In this document: positions 9,144 through 15,671 of the stretch, in pieces
Numbering within the stretch: position 1 is the first letter of the stretch
How the letters are laid out: each line of letters opens with the position of its first letter
Assembly (NCBI GenBank): GCA_937915755.1
Contig: CALGGR010000242.1
Coordinates: forward strand, 1 to 16,329
Direction of reading: 5' to 3'
Source: an uncultured Fretibacterium sp.
GTDB lineage: Bacteria; Synergistota; Synergistia; Synergistales; Aminobacteriaceae
DNA length: 16,329 nt
Position numbers and translations under genes: made by a program
The notes under the pieces: generated by a model
What the model saw: the letters and a program-made list of their open reading frames with translations, nothing else
The model's database searches: none
Told to the model about the DNA's origin: nothing

Positions 9144-9179
9144 TGCTACTACAGCTCGCAACTGTAATGTTCGTGTTAA

Positions 9180-9464
9180 ATGCAAGACTTCACGGTATCG
9201 CAGAGCTTGCGCGTCAGAAGAGATATTGCTCGACTTCAGAATGACCATACAGCAATAACAATGAGGGAAGTTGTTACTGAGTCAGAAAATTTGACGGTGA
9301 ACGAAATTATGAGGGCAAAAGAAATTTTTGAGCGCGAAATTACGGAACATATTGCGGAGGCATTACGCAGAACAAAAAATGAAAACGGAATCTCCACTTC
9401 TATTTTCGAGAGCCTGAATAATAAGTGCCTCGTGTATTTTCTGATTTCTAGTACATATACATAA
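9180..9464 (+). CDS. Doubtful small ORF, hypothetical protein
   Basis: This is a 94-codon open frame that I do not recognise. Residues 28-75 are charged and predicted helical (for example LTVNEIMRAKEIFEREITEH), which looks protein-like. The last 20 residues do not, so the frame may be a gene fragment whose 3' end has been replaced. There is no convincing ribosome-binding site before the ATG at 9180 or the internal ATG at 9261, and a stop codon directly precedes the first ATG. It lies between a terminator hairpin and mobile-element debris, where fragments are expected. It could also be a chance ORF. Confidence 0.25.
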   Translation: MQDFTVSQSLRVRRDIARLQNDHTAITMREVVTESENLTVNEIMRAKEIFEREITEHIAEALRRTKNENGISTSIFESLNNKCLVYFLISSTYT

Positions 9465-9553
9465 TTATGACTTACAAACTTTATCTTAATTTCAGAATTG
9501 ACCACTTTTGAAAATTCGCGTCGTCCGTTGTACAATTTAAATCGCTGGATTGT

Positions 9554-9584
9554 GAAGCCTCACACGACTAAAGTCGAGTGCTTC
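9554..9584 (-). repeat. Subterminal hairpin, right end of the IS200/IS605-like element
   Basis: CACACGAC (9561-9568) pairs with GTCGAGTG (9573-9580), one mismatch, around a TAAA loop. An outer GAAG (9554-9557) / CTTC (9581-9584) stem is separated by a 3-base bulge. On the minus strand the core reads CGACTTTAGTCG. Such imperfect palindromes are the single-stranded DNA sites recognised by TnpA, and also the 3' stem of TnpB guide RNAs in this family. Confidence 0.5.
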
Positions 9585-9671
9585 CAGCCGTCTTAATAGG
9601 CCGGACTGCCTGTCTGCATATTCGGTCTAATCTCAGTACACAGAACCGAAATTCCGATAACCGCAAAAAGA

Positions 9672-9776
9672 CTAGAACACAGATACAGGTGCGGGTGCTT
9701 CTCCTAAACACGAGGGAACTTTTGCCCCCATGCTCAACCCTACTGTCACCAGTAAGGATTTCCATAGAATGCGCGG
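9672..9776 (-). pseudogene. Possible remnant of the C-terminal tail of a TnpB protein
   Basis: The minus strand has an open frame of 34 codons ending at TAG (9672-9674) and bounded upstream by an in-frame stop. It contains TVGLSMGAKVPS followed by a Pro-rich end, similar in style to the extreme C-terminus of many TnpB proteins, where a Gly-Thr-Val-Gly-like motif follows the zinc finger. No start codon, RuvC motif or zinc finger remains. The resemblance is from memory and short, so this could be guide-RNA sequence that merely looks coding. Confidence 0.25.
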
Positions 9777-9840
9777 TTAGTGTCTACTTTCGTAAATCTA
9801 TATCTCTACGTCTGACTTCTACTTGAGCAAAGTATAACAC
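9770..9840 (-). repeat. 71-bp inverted repeat, left copy
   Basis: The reverse complement of this segment matches 16259-16329 at 68 of 71 positions. The three differences are clustered (GCTC here, TTTT in the other copy), and the remaining 55 bases from AAGTAG onward are identical. The flanks upstream of both copies are T-rich. It forms the left-end side of the IS200/IS605-like element. Confidence 0.9.
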
Positions 9841-9874
9841 AGAAAGAAAAAAACGGGAAACTTAACTTAAACAG

Positions 9875-9914
9875 GCCGCCTAACTCATGACTAAAGTCAC
9901 GAGTGTGCGGCGGC
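9875..9914 (-). terminator. Long hairpin downstream of the Rpn-family gene (terminator or second IS-end palindrome)
   Basis: Inner arms 9883-9891 and 9896-9904 (ACTCATGAC / GTCACGAGT) close a TAAA loop, and outer arms GCCGCC (9875-9880) and GGCGGC (9909-9914) add six GC pairs. On the minus strand the one imperfect pair becomes G-U, so the RNA form favours that strand, where it lies 50 nt beyond the Rpn-gene stop. The U-tract is weak (CTGTTTAAG). The GACTTTAGTC core is shared with the element hairpin at 9554-9584, so it may instead be a relic of another element end. Confidence 0.4.
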
Positions 9915-9963
9915 GTTTTATCAAAGACATTTTTCATCGGTCTGTGCCGTAAGAGTGTTATGT

Positions 9964-10818
9964 TCAAAGAACAGTAACGCCCTCACATTTCATCTGTTGA
10001 GCCAGACCTCGTATCATTTCTTCCGCTAGGCAACTGTACTTTACAATCTTCGCCAGTGGCTCTCCATCCCGAAGCATATCCACAGCTACTCTCCTGCGGT
10101 CTTCGTTTATAGCTTCCCTTCTCTCCTGTGCCAATACCTTATCCTGGTCATATTCCGTCAAAAACATTCCCTTCACCTCCGCCTTATTTGACAACAGAAA
10201 TCCTCTTATCACAAATTCCTCTGGCATCTCTTCAATAGCCTTATCTACTGCCAATTCTAAGTCTTTCAACATCTTCTGCTTCTGCCTGATGCTATCAACC
10301 AACCATGCATATTCCCTCAGAGGCTCACACGCTTCCATCAGCTTCCGATTCTTCCCGTAGTTGATATTCAGCATGGTCACTTTTACTTCAATATCTCCAT
10401 CGCCTCCGAACGCATCGCTCAGCTTCAGGACTACCCTCTCCGGTTGCTCCTTTGTCCCGTTATAGAAGCATATACACTTCGGACGGGGAATACTTTGAAG
10501 CACACTGCTATAGGCGTAGTACTCACTGCTAGCTATATACTTCTCATACAGCTTTGCTGCATATAGAAAGAACCGCATCGGCATATTCGGATTGAACGTG
10601 CTCTGATGCTCCCACAAATTCAGCTCGTTCAGAATGATAAAAGAAGCGTCGTTCTTCATTCCGAGATAGACCGCATCCTCGATTGTGTTGAACTGTATCT
10701 CTTCAGGATCACTATAGCTCGATCCGTTCACCGCGTTATACAGCGAAAGAGTCCAATGCTTATTCTCTGGATTCCCGAATAGGAACTTGAATACTCGGTC
10801 TTTGTGCTCATCGTTCAC
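9964..10818 (-). CDS. Rpn-family recombination-promoting nuclease / PD-(D/E)XK family putative transposase
   Basis: This is a 284-residue protein of the Rpn/YhgA-like superfamily (PD-(D/E)XK nuclease fold), whose members are DNA endonucleases often annotated as putative transposases and commonly multi-copy. Near the N-terminus FKFLFGNPENK and LSLYNAVNGS are typical. The catalytic site is visible as D57 (NDASF) and E70-x-Q72 in NLWEHQSTFNPNMPMR, followed by a Tyr-rich helix and PRPKCICFYNGT. The C-terminal half is charged helices ending in a short motif-like segment around residues 245-275. Translation starts at a GTG with an AGGTGA about 11 bases upstream; the upstream frame is closed by a stop. 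A TATAAT -10 candidate lies at 10877-10882 (minus strand) without a good -35. The gene is monocistronic and lies beside IS debris, consistent with horizontal spread. Confidence 0.85.
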   Translation of the reverse strand: MNDEHKDRVFKFLFGNPENKHWTLSLYNAVNGSSYSDPEEIQFNTIEDAVYLGMKNDASFIILNELNLWEHQSTFNPNMPMRFFLYAAKLYEKYIASSEYYAYSSVLQSIPRPKCICFYNGTKEQPERVVLKLSDAFGGDGDIEVKVTMLNINYGKNRKLMEACEPLREYAWLVDSIRQKQKMLKDLELAVDKAIEEMPEEFVIRGFLLSNKAEVKGMFLTEYDQDKVLAQERREAINEDRRRVAVDMLRDGEPLAKIVKYSCLAEEMIRGLAQQMKCEGVTVL

Positions 10819-10944
10819 TGCCGTTTTAAGTCACCTGCCTTTAACTAATGTCTGCACTTAACTTGAGCGTGCTGTAATTATAAAACATTCAGTTTAATTT
10901 TGTGTGTGATTCTATGCGGAATGCTTCTACGGAGACCCCCCCCC

Positions 10945-10973
10945 TTGACTCTCTCCTCCATATTCGCTAAAGT
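10945..10973 (+). promoter_or_regulatory. Candidate promoter of the transporter/alarmone cassette, next to a C9 tract
   Basis: TTGACT (10945-10950) and TAAAGT (10968-10973, 4 of 6 matches to consensus) are separated by 17 bases and lie upstream of the ribosome-binding site at 11013-11020. A run of nine C residues (10936-10944) abuts the -35 box directly. The -10 box is weak, so the call is tentative. Confidence 0.35.
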
Positions 10974-11024
10974 TTATCAAATTGCAGGCTTTCTGAATCT
11001 ATATCTGCATTTAAGGAGGATGCT

Positions 11025-11093
11025 TTGAACGAGTTAAAAACAAAACCTATCTACTGGATAATTCAATTTTTCTTAATAAGACGAGGTATTTGA
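11025..11093 (+). CDS. Possible 22-residue leader peptide ahead of the MATE fusion gene
   Basis: A strong AAGGAGGA ribosome-binding site (11013-11020) is followed 4 bases later by a TTG codon that opens a 22-codon frame, translated as (M)NELKTKPIYWIIQFFLIRR plus two residues, stopping at 11091-11093, only 4 bases before the MATE ATG. The MATE gene has its own weaker GAGGT site inside this frame, so translation could be coupled. The peptide is basic and amphipathic/hydrophobic. It could be a leader peptide, a small membrane peptide or a relic. The unusual start codon and short length limit confidence. Confidence 0.35.
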   Translation: MNELKTKPIYWIIQFFLIRRGI

Positions 11094-11097
11094 TTTC

Positions 11098-12840
11098 ATG
11101 AAACACAGGGATTCAGAACATAATATTATTCTTCAAAGCGTTTTTCGGGCGACTTTGATTGCAATGATCGTTGCAGATTTAGCAGAAGTCATCGCAGCTG
11201 GCATTGACGGTATGCTTACGGGGCGTTATCTTGGAGCAAATTCTCTTGCGGCATTCGGGATAGCAAAGCCGTTCTATTCTATAACAGGCATATTAAGTGC
11301 TGTCCTTTCATCTGGAGCTATGACCGTCTCTTCACACTGGATAGGCAGCGGAGATGTTGACAAGACAAGGCAGATTTTCTCTCTTACCTGCTTTCTCGGG
11401 GTAGTTCTTTCAGTTACGGCGGCGGGATTCGGAATAGTTTTCATAAATCCTTTCACAAGAATTTTGGGAGCAAATGCTGATTTATTCTTCGAGGTCAGAC
11501 GCTATCTTCTGGGACTGCTTCTAGGTGTTCCGGCTATCGTTATGGGCAATGTCCTGACTATATTTTTACAGCTTGAGGGCAAGCGTGCAAATGTAACACT
11601 CAGCGTATTTGCTACGATTGTTGTAAATCTCGGCGGTGATGCGTTCAATATTTTCTACCTGAAAGGCGATATGTTCGGAATGGGGCTTGCAACTTCGGCG
11701 AGCTATTATGCAGCACTGATAATACTGTTATATAGCTTCATAAAACAAAATTCAATGATGCGCTTCAGATTCAGAGATATTGATTACGCCATGACGGGAG
11801 AGCTTCTCAGCAAGGGAATGCCCAAAGCCACAAGAAGAATCTGCAACGTGTTTCGTCCCATGATAATTAACCACACTGTCATTATGATTGGTGGCAGTAT
11901 AGCTATGTCAGCTCTCTCCGTACAACATAGCTCTTCGGATTTTCTCGAATTACTCGGAACATGTCTAGCCGATGTCGTGGTTCTAATGTGCGGAATCTAT
12001 TATGGAGAGAGGAACCGAGAGGAAATAGCGAATACTCTTTCAATGTCGTTCAGATATATAATGTTCGGCGTGATGTCTGTTACAGCCTTTGCATTTCTGG
12101 GAGCAAGGTTAATCGCATCGTTTTATCTGGGGAACAATTTTCAAGCAATAGAAACCGCTATACCGTGTATTAAATTATATGCTTTGAAGCTGCCGTTTCT
12201 GGCATTCAATGAAATATACATGGGATACTTTCAGGCCATCGGAGATACAAGATATTCACACGCTATGTCAGTGCTTCACAGGTTCGTTTATGTCTGTGCA
12301 TCTGTCGTTATATTGGGCAGCATCTTTGGAATAATCGGAGTCTGGGCTGCGTTCCCTGTCAGTGAAATTCTGTTTACCATTACTATATTGATTCTAGCAG
12401 CACTTCATGAGAGGCATTTACCGAGAAAAATACACGATATGTTATTTCTTCCGGCCAGCTTCGGCATAAACCCTGCAAATCGTTTTCATAGATTCATACG
12501 AAGCCGCGAAGATGCTGTTTCAACGTCAAAAGAAGCCTATAATTTCTGCGCTGAGAAGAAAATTATTCACAAACGCTCTATGCTAGTGGCACTCTGCATA
12601 GAAGAACTCGGTATCAACGCAGTAACTTACGGTTTCAGCAGGAAAAATCAAATAGCAGAAGTCAGCATCACAGCAGAAGGAGACGACCTGAAACTGAGAT
12701 TTTGCGACAACGGTAGATTGTTTGACCTCAAACAATGGTTTGAACTCTTTCATTCAAATGATCCGGCATCACATATCGGGATTCGTATGCTGTTCGGACT
12801 CGCAAATGATATTTCATATTATGAACACGATGAACACTAA
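11098..12840 (+). CDS. MATE-family transporter fused to a C-terminal GHKL/RsbW-like ATPase domain
   Basis: This is a 580-residue fusion. Residues 10-440 are a MATE (multidrug and toxin extrusion) transporter: about 12 hydrophobic helices, with AAGIDGMLTGRYLGANSLAA near residues 33-52 typical of the first helices, and a second half starting near 235 (LLSKGMPKATRR). Residues 465-580 are a GHKL ATPase domain like anti-sigma kinases (RsbW/SpoIIAB): N box ALCIEELGINAVTYGF (E503, N507), then FCDNGRLFD (D537, G539) and SHIGIRML (G561). There is no histidine phospho-acceptor domain. The frame ends about 10 residues early: after ISYY it reads EHDEH and stops, whereas the +1 frame continues as NTMNTNNVIIKL, as expected for the last beta-strand. 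The gene is followed 33 nt later by the RelA/SpoT-like gene. Drug or metabolite export coupled to ATPase signalling is inferred; the substrate is unknown. Confidence 0.85.
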   Translation: MKHRDSEHNIILQSVFRATLIAMIVADLAEVIAAGIDGMLTGRYLGANSLAAFGIAKPFYSITGILSAVLSSGAMTVSSHWIGSGDVDKTRQIFSLTCFLGVVLSVTAAGFGIVFINPFTRILGANADLFFEVRRYLLGLLLGVPAIVMGNVLTIFLQLEGKRANVTLSVFATIVVNLGGDAFNIFYLKGDMFGMGLATSASYYAALIILLYSFIKQNSMMRFRFRDIDYAMTGELLSKGMPKATRRICNVFRPMIINHTVIMIGGSIAMSALSVQHSSSDFLELLGTCLADVVVLMCGIYYGERNREEIANTLSMSFRYIMFGVMSVTAFAFLGARLIASFYLGNNFQAIETAIPCIKLYALKLPFLAFNEIYMGYFQAIGDTRYSHAMSVLHRFVYVCASVVILGSIFGIIGVWAAFPVSEILFTITILILAALHERHLPRKIHDMLFLPASFGINPANRFHRFIRSREDAVSTSKEAYNFCAEKKIIHKRSMLVALCIEELGINAVTYGFSRKNQIAEVSITAEGDDLKLRFCDNGRLFDLKQWFELFHSNDPASHIGIRMLFGLANDISYYEHDEH

Positions 12841-12873
12841 CAACGTGATTATAAAGTTATAGGAGAGTGAACA

Positions 12874-13947
12874 ATGCAGTACACTGAGCAGGAAATTCAG
12901 GACTTAATAGCACTCTATCAACAATTAGAGCCCATAGTACTCACATGCCTTGAGAATGCCTTATCGAAACAGGAAGGCAGACTCTATCACATAACACATC
13001 GCATAAAGACACCAGACTCAATTCGCGGGAAACTTGAGCGTAAACCTGATGAATATCCTGATTCATACAGCATACGTGACATATTGGGATTTAGGATAAT
13101 TTGTTATTTCTCTGATGAAGTCGATGATGTGGCAAAATTAGTCTCAGAAACTTTTAGTGTGGACTGGAGCAAGTCTAAGGACAAACGTGAACTGATAAAG
13201 CCTGACGCTTTTGGATATTTATCGCTGCACTATATATGTTCCCTTCCGAAAAATTCAGGTTATCCAGAACAGTTGAGCAGCTTGTTATTCGAGATTCAGA
13301 TGCGGACTATGCTTCAGCACACATGGGCAGAAATTGAACATGATTTAGGCTATAAAACAGAGTTCGGCATACCGAGAGCAATAAGAAGAAGTTTTTCAAT
13401 GGCAGCGAGCCTGTTGGAAGTAGCAGACCAGACTTTCTCTAACATCAAGAGCAGCGTAGCAGCATACAAAACCGAAGTCCGTGAAAATATCGACAGTGAT
13501 AATGCTGATAACATGTATCTTGATGTTGTAACGCTTACAGAGTTCACAAAACGCAGCCATATTTACAGAAAATTACTGTCTGACATAGCGTCAATTACGA
13601 ACGCTCATATAACCGAGGCAGACCCGGAAAGTCAGCTCCCGCAGTTGTCATTCCTGAAAATACATACTCTGGGTGATCTGGTTTCTGCGATAAAACGTGA
13701 ATATAATCAAATACTTTCACTGGCTGAAGAACGCCTCAGAGATTCCGAACTTGACGAGCTGTCTTCCACTGTAGCATTTTATTATCTTTATCAGGCACTG
13801 CTTATCAGTGGTAATTATAGTCCTGAGAGAATCAGTGAATTTTTTACACTCAGAACAAGTGATGAGTCGTATGTTAAGAACAATACAGAACGCATCATTC
13901 AGAAAATTCATGTCCTGAAAGTTCATGAATACGACTCTAAATTTTGA
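12874..13947 (+). CDS. RelA/SpoT-domain nucleotide pyrophosphokinase (small alarmone synthetase-like)
   Basis: This is a 357-residue protein. Residues 35-160 are a RelA/SpoT synthetase domain, which transfers pyrophosphate from ATP to GTP/GDP (or, in toxic relatives, to other acceptors such as tRNA). Visible motifs are THRIKTPDSIRGKL (41-54), SIRDILGFRIICYF (D69, R74; metal and nucleotide binding), FGYLSLHYI (Y115, base stacking) and FEIQMRTMLQHTWAEIEHD (E140, Q142, R144, W151, H156), so the catalytic residues appear intact. There is no HD hydrolase domain and no TGS/ACT regulatory domains, as in single-domain alarmone synthetases. The extra helical region at 165-357 is longer than in RelQ/RelP, so it may add regulation. 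AGGAG lies 8 bases before the ATG. It is probably co-transcribed with the MATE-ATPase gene. Whether it makes (p)ppGpp or is a toxic variant is open. Confidence 0.88.
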   Translation: MQYTEQEIQDLIALYQQLEPIVLTCLENALSKQEGRLYHITHRIKTPDSIRGKLERKPDEYPDSYSIRDILGFRIICYFSDEVDDVAKLVSETFSVDWSKSKDKRELIKPDAFGYLSLHYICSLPKNSGYPEQLSSLLFEIQMRTMLQHTWAEIEHDLGYKTEFGIPRAIRRSFSMAASLLEVADQTFSNIKSSVAAYKTEVRENIDSDNADNMYLDVVTLTEFTKRSHIYRKLLSDIASITNAHITEADPESQLPQLSFLKIHTLGDLVSAIKREYNQILSLAEERLRDSELDELSSTVAFYYLYQALLISGNYSPERISEFFTLRTSDESYVKNNTERIIQKIHVLKVHEYDSKF

Positions 13948-13953
13948 TATAAT
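13945..13953 (+). promoter_or_regulatory. Possible extended -10 promoter before the DUF4127 gene
   Basis: TGATATAAT is a perfect extended -10 element (TG, one base, TATAAT). It overlaps the stop codon of the upstream gene and lies about 40 bases before the DUF4127 start. No good -35 box is seen, which extended -10 promoters can tolerate. The AT-rich setting makes chance occurrence fairly likely. Confidence 0.25.
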
Positions 13954-13990
13954 AAATATATTAAGAATATTGAGAAGTAGTTGATTATAT

Positions 13991-15559
13991 TTGAAAAGAA
14001 TATTTCTGCTGTTTGTATCGATTATGTTGTTTACAGTCTATATTTTTGAGCAGCAAGCTGAAAGTGAACCCCTGCAAAGACCCCGTATAATTGGTTTCAT
14101 TCCGCTGGACACAAGACCATACACATATGACATTCCTGTTCAGCTCGTAGAACTCTTTGGAGCAAGAATATTGTATCCGTCTATGGACAGTCTTGCGTTT
14201 TTTCGTGAAGAGCCAAATTGTAAAATTATTCATTCATGGCTCATGAAGACAGCTAACAACTGTGATGCTTTGGTCGTGAGTGCTGAACAACTGATATACG
14301 GAGGATTAATTCAGTCTCGTGAAGTAAAAATTGACGCAACTGAGCGTAACGAAGCCCTAAACTTGCTTCGCTTCATCAAAAAAACACATCAGAGTTTGAA
14401 AATTTATGTTTCAACCGTGTTAATGCGAAGCTCTATATCAGTCTTCGATGAAGAAAGTGCTTTGTGGTGGGAGCAAATTCAGGAATATTCAAAAGCGTAT
14501 TACCGTACATATACTAACGGTGATATGGAGGCAAAGGCAGAACTTGAAAGCTTGGCCGAGGAAATCCCTGAAAATGTGTTAAATACTTTTCTTAACGCAA
14601 GAAAATTTGGACATGAAACGAATCTTGGCTGCATTCAACTGGTTAAAGACGGCATAATAGATCAACTAATAATTTGTCAGGAAGATTCAGCTTCGGAAGG
14701 AATACAACGTTTTGAACAGGAGAAACTTTCAGCCATAATCAGAGAAAACGGACTCAATAATAAAATATCTATGGCAAATGGTGCAAGTGAAGCCGGTGCA
14801 GAGCTGGTAATGCGTGCATTATGCTCTGAAGGAAGCAATGCAGAAGTCGTATGGCTTGGAGAAAATATCGGATTTTCGGCCATGTATGAAGATCGCCCGT
14901 TCATCGAGAATCTTAATGCCCACATGTCAGCATTGAACATCAAAGAAATTCAGGGCTCAGATAATGTCATCTGTATTCTTCCGCCCAAAAGAAGACAAAA
15001 TGATTATACAATGGATTTTTCTGAAGATTACGAGAGATACAGTGATGAAGAGTTTGAAGTTATGAGCCAACGTATCAGCGATCTTGTGCAAAAGGATAAA
15101 CATGTTTTTTTACTGGATGTCGAGTCATCGAACGGAGGGAATCCGGCATTATTAACGGCGATTGCTAAGAAGATTCCGATTCTTGAACTGTACGGTTATT
15201 CAGCATGGGACACCGCAAGCAATTCATTAGGTACGTTGCTGGCACAGCTATTGGCTTGCAGAAACAAAAATTCAGTAGAAAATAAATCTTATACAGCTGA
15301 ACGTATATTAAACGACTGCGTTTACCAGAGCATTGTGCGTCAAAAAGTCAGTGAAAAATTAAAGAGTGCCGGTGTTAATGTATGGAGCATTGACGATACA
15401 AAAACCGCTGAACGATTGATTAGGGATACTTTTCAAGAAAATGGAGAACTGCTTCATAGTATTTTCGATGAGAATGTCCCAAAATTCCAAACAGAATTAA
15501 GATGGCCAAGATTATTTGAAATTAAACTGAGCCTGCAAAATTATGAAAACAAGTTCTAA
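13991..15559 (+). CDS. Exported DUF4127-family protein
   Basis: This is a 522-residue protein of the DUF4127 family (function unknown). Family-type motifs are IPLDTRPYTYDIPVQL (37-52), LVVSAEQLIYGGLIQSR (94-110), ICQEDSASEG (228-237), LDVESSNGGNPAL (375-387) and YGYSAWDTASNSLGT (401-415). These conserved acidic and polar clusters suggest an enzyme, but the reaction is unknown. Residues 1-20 are a basic start plus hydrophobic stretch, a signal peptide or membrane anchor. The start is TTG with only a weak ribosome-binding site (AGAAG about 14 bases upstream); a downstream ATG at 14024 would lose most of the signal, so TTG is preferred. It lies 43 nt after the alarmone-synthetase-like gene and probably belongs to the same transcription unit. 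Confidence 0.8.
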   Translation: MKRIFLLFVSIMLFTVYIFEQQAESEPLQRPRIIGFIPLDTRPYTYDIPVQLVELFGARILYPSMDSLAFFREEPNCKIIHSWLMKTANNCDALVVSAEQLIYGGLIQSREVKIDATERNEALNLLRFIKKTHQSLKIYVSTVLMRSSISVFDEESALWWEQIQEYSKAYYRTYTNGDMEAKAELESLAEEIPENVLNTFLNARKFGHETNLGCIQLVKDGIIDQLIICQEDSASEGIQRFEQEKLSAIIRENGLNNKISMANGASEAGAELVMRALCSEGSNAEVVWLGENIGFSAMYEDRPFIENLNAHMSALNIKEIQGSDNVICILPPKRRQNDYTMDFSEDYERYSDEEFEVMSQRISDLVQKDKHVFLLDVESSNGGNPALLTAIAKKIPILELYGYSAWDTASNSLGTLLAQLLACRNKNSVENKSYTAERILNDCVYQSIVRQKVSEKLKSAGVNVWSIDDTKTAERLIRDTFQENGELLHSIFDENVPKFQTELRWPRLFEIKLSLQNYENKF

Positions 15560-15671
15560 AAGCCTTTTTTAGCAAAATTACCGTCACGGATGATAATAAA
15601 TTGGGAAGAATAATCAGATTGCAGACATATATCTTGTTTTGCAAAGGAAATAATCTACAAGGGGTGTAACA

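Larger units (their letters stand above)
9051..9550. other. Mostly non-coding stretch after the amidase gene
   Basis: These 500 bases hold a strong hairpin just after the amidase gene (9113-9143) and one doubtful 94-codon ORF (9180-9464). No conserved gene, RNA gene or long repeat was recognised. The short word CGGTATCGCA occurs twice, inside the hairpin and near 9192, suggesting local rearrangement. From about 9460 on, the sequence is AT-rich, with stops in all frames, up to the mobile-element remnant. Confidence 0.5.
9551..9840 (-). mobile_element. IS200/IS605-like (TnpB-type) element remnant or short non-autonomous derivative
   Basis: This is read on the minus strand from 9840 to 9551. 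It begins with the 71-bp sequence that recurs at the right edge of the window, continues through a short frame resembling the tail of a TnpB protein, and ends in a subterminal hairpin with a CGACTTTAGTCG core followed by GAGGCTTCAC. Hairpin ends of this kind, next to tnpB and overlapping the omega (guide) RNA, are typical of IS200/IS605-family right ends. No transposase gene is present, so this is either a deletion derivative (MITE-like) or a decayed copy. The family assignment rests on hairpin style and the repeat, not on a database match, and the exact ends are approximate. Confidence 0.5.

Noticed and set aside
9236..9535. 99-codon minus-strand frame opposite the doubtful 9180-9464 ORF
   Set aside because: No start signals, and the Phe/Ser/Ile-rich composition is typical of an antisense shadow of an AT-rich frame.
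9568..9765. Open frame of 65 codons on the minus strand inside the element remnant
   Set aside because: It lies across the hairpin and repeat region, has an Arg/Cys-rich composition unlike a real protein and has no ribosome-binding site.
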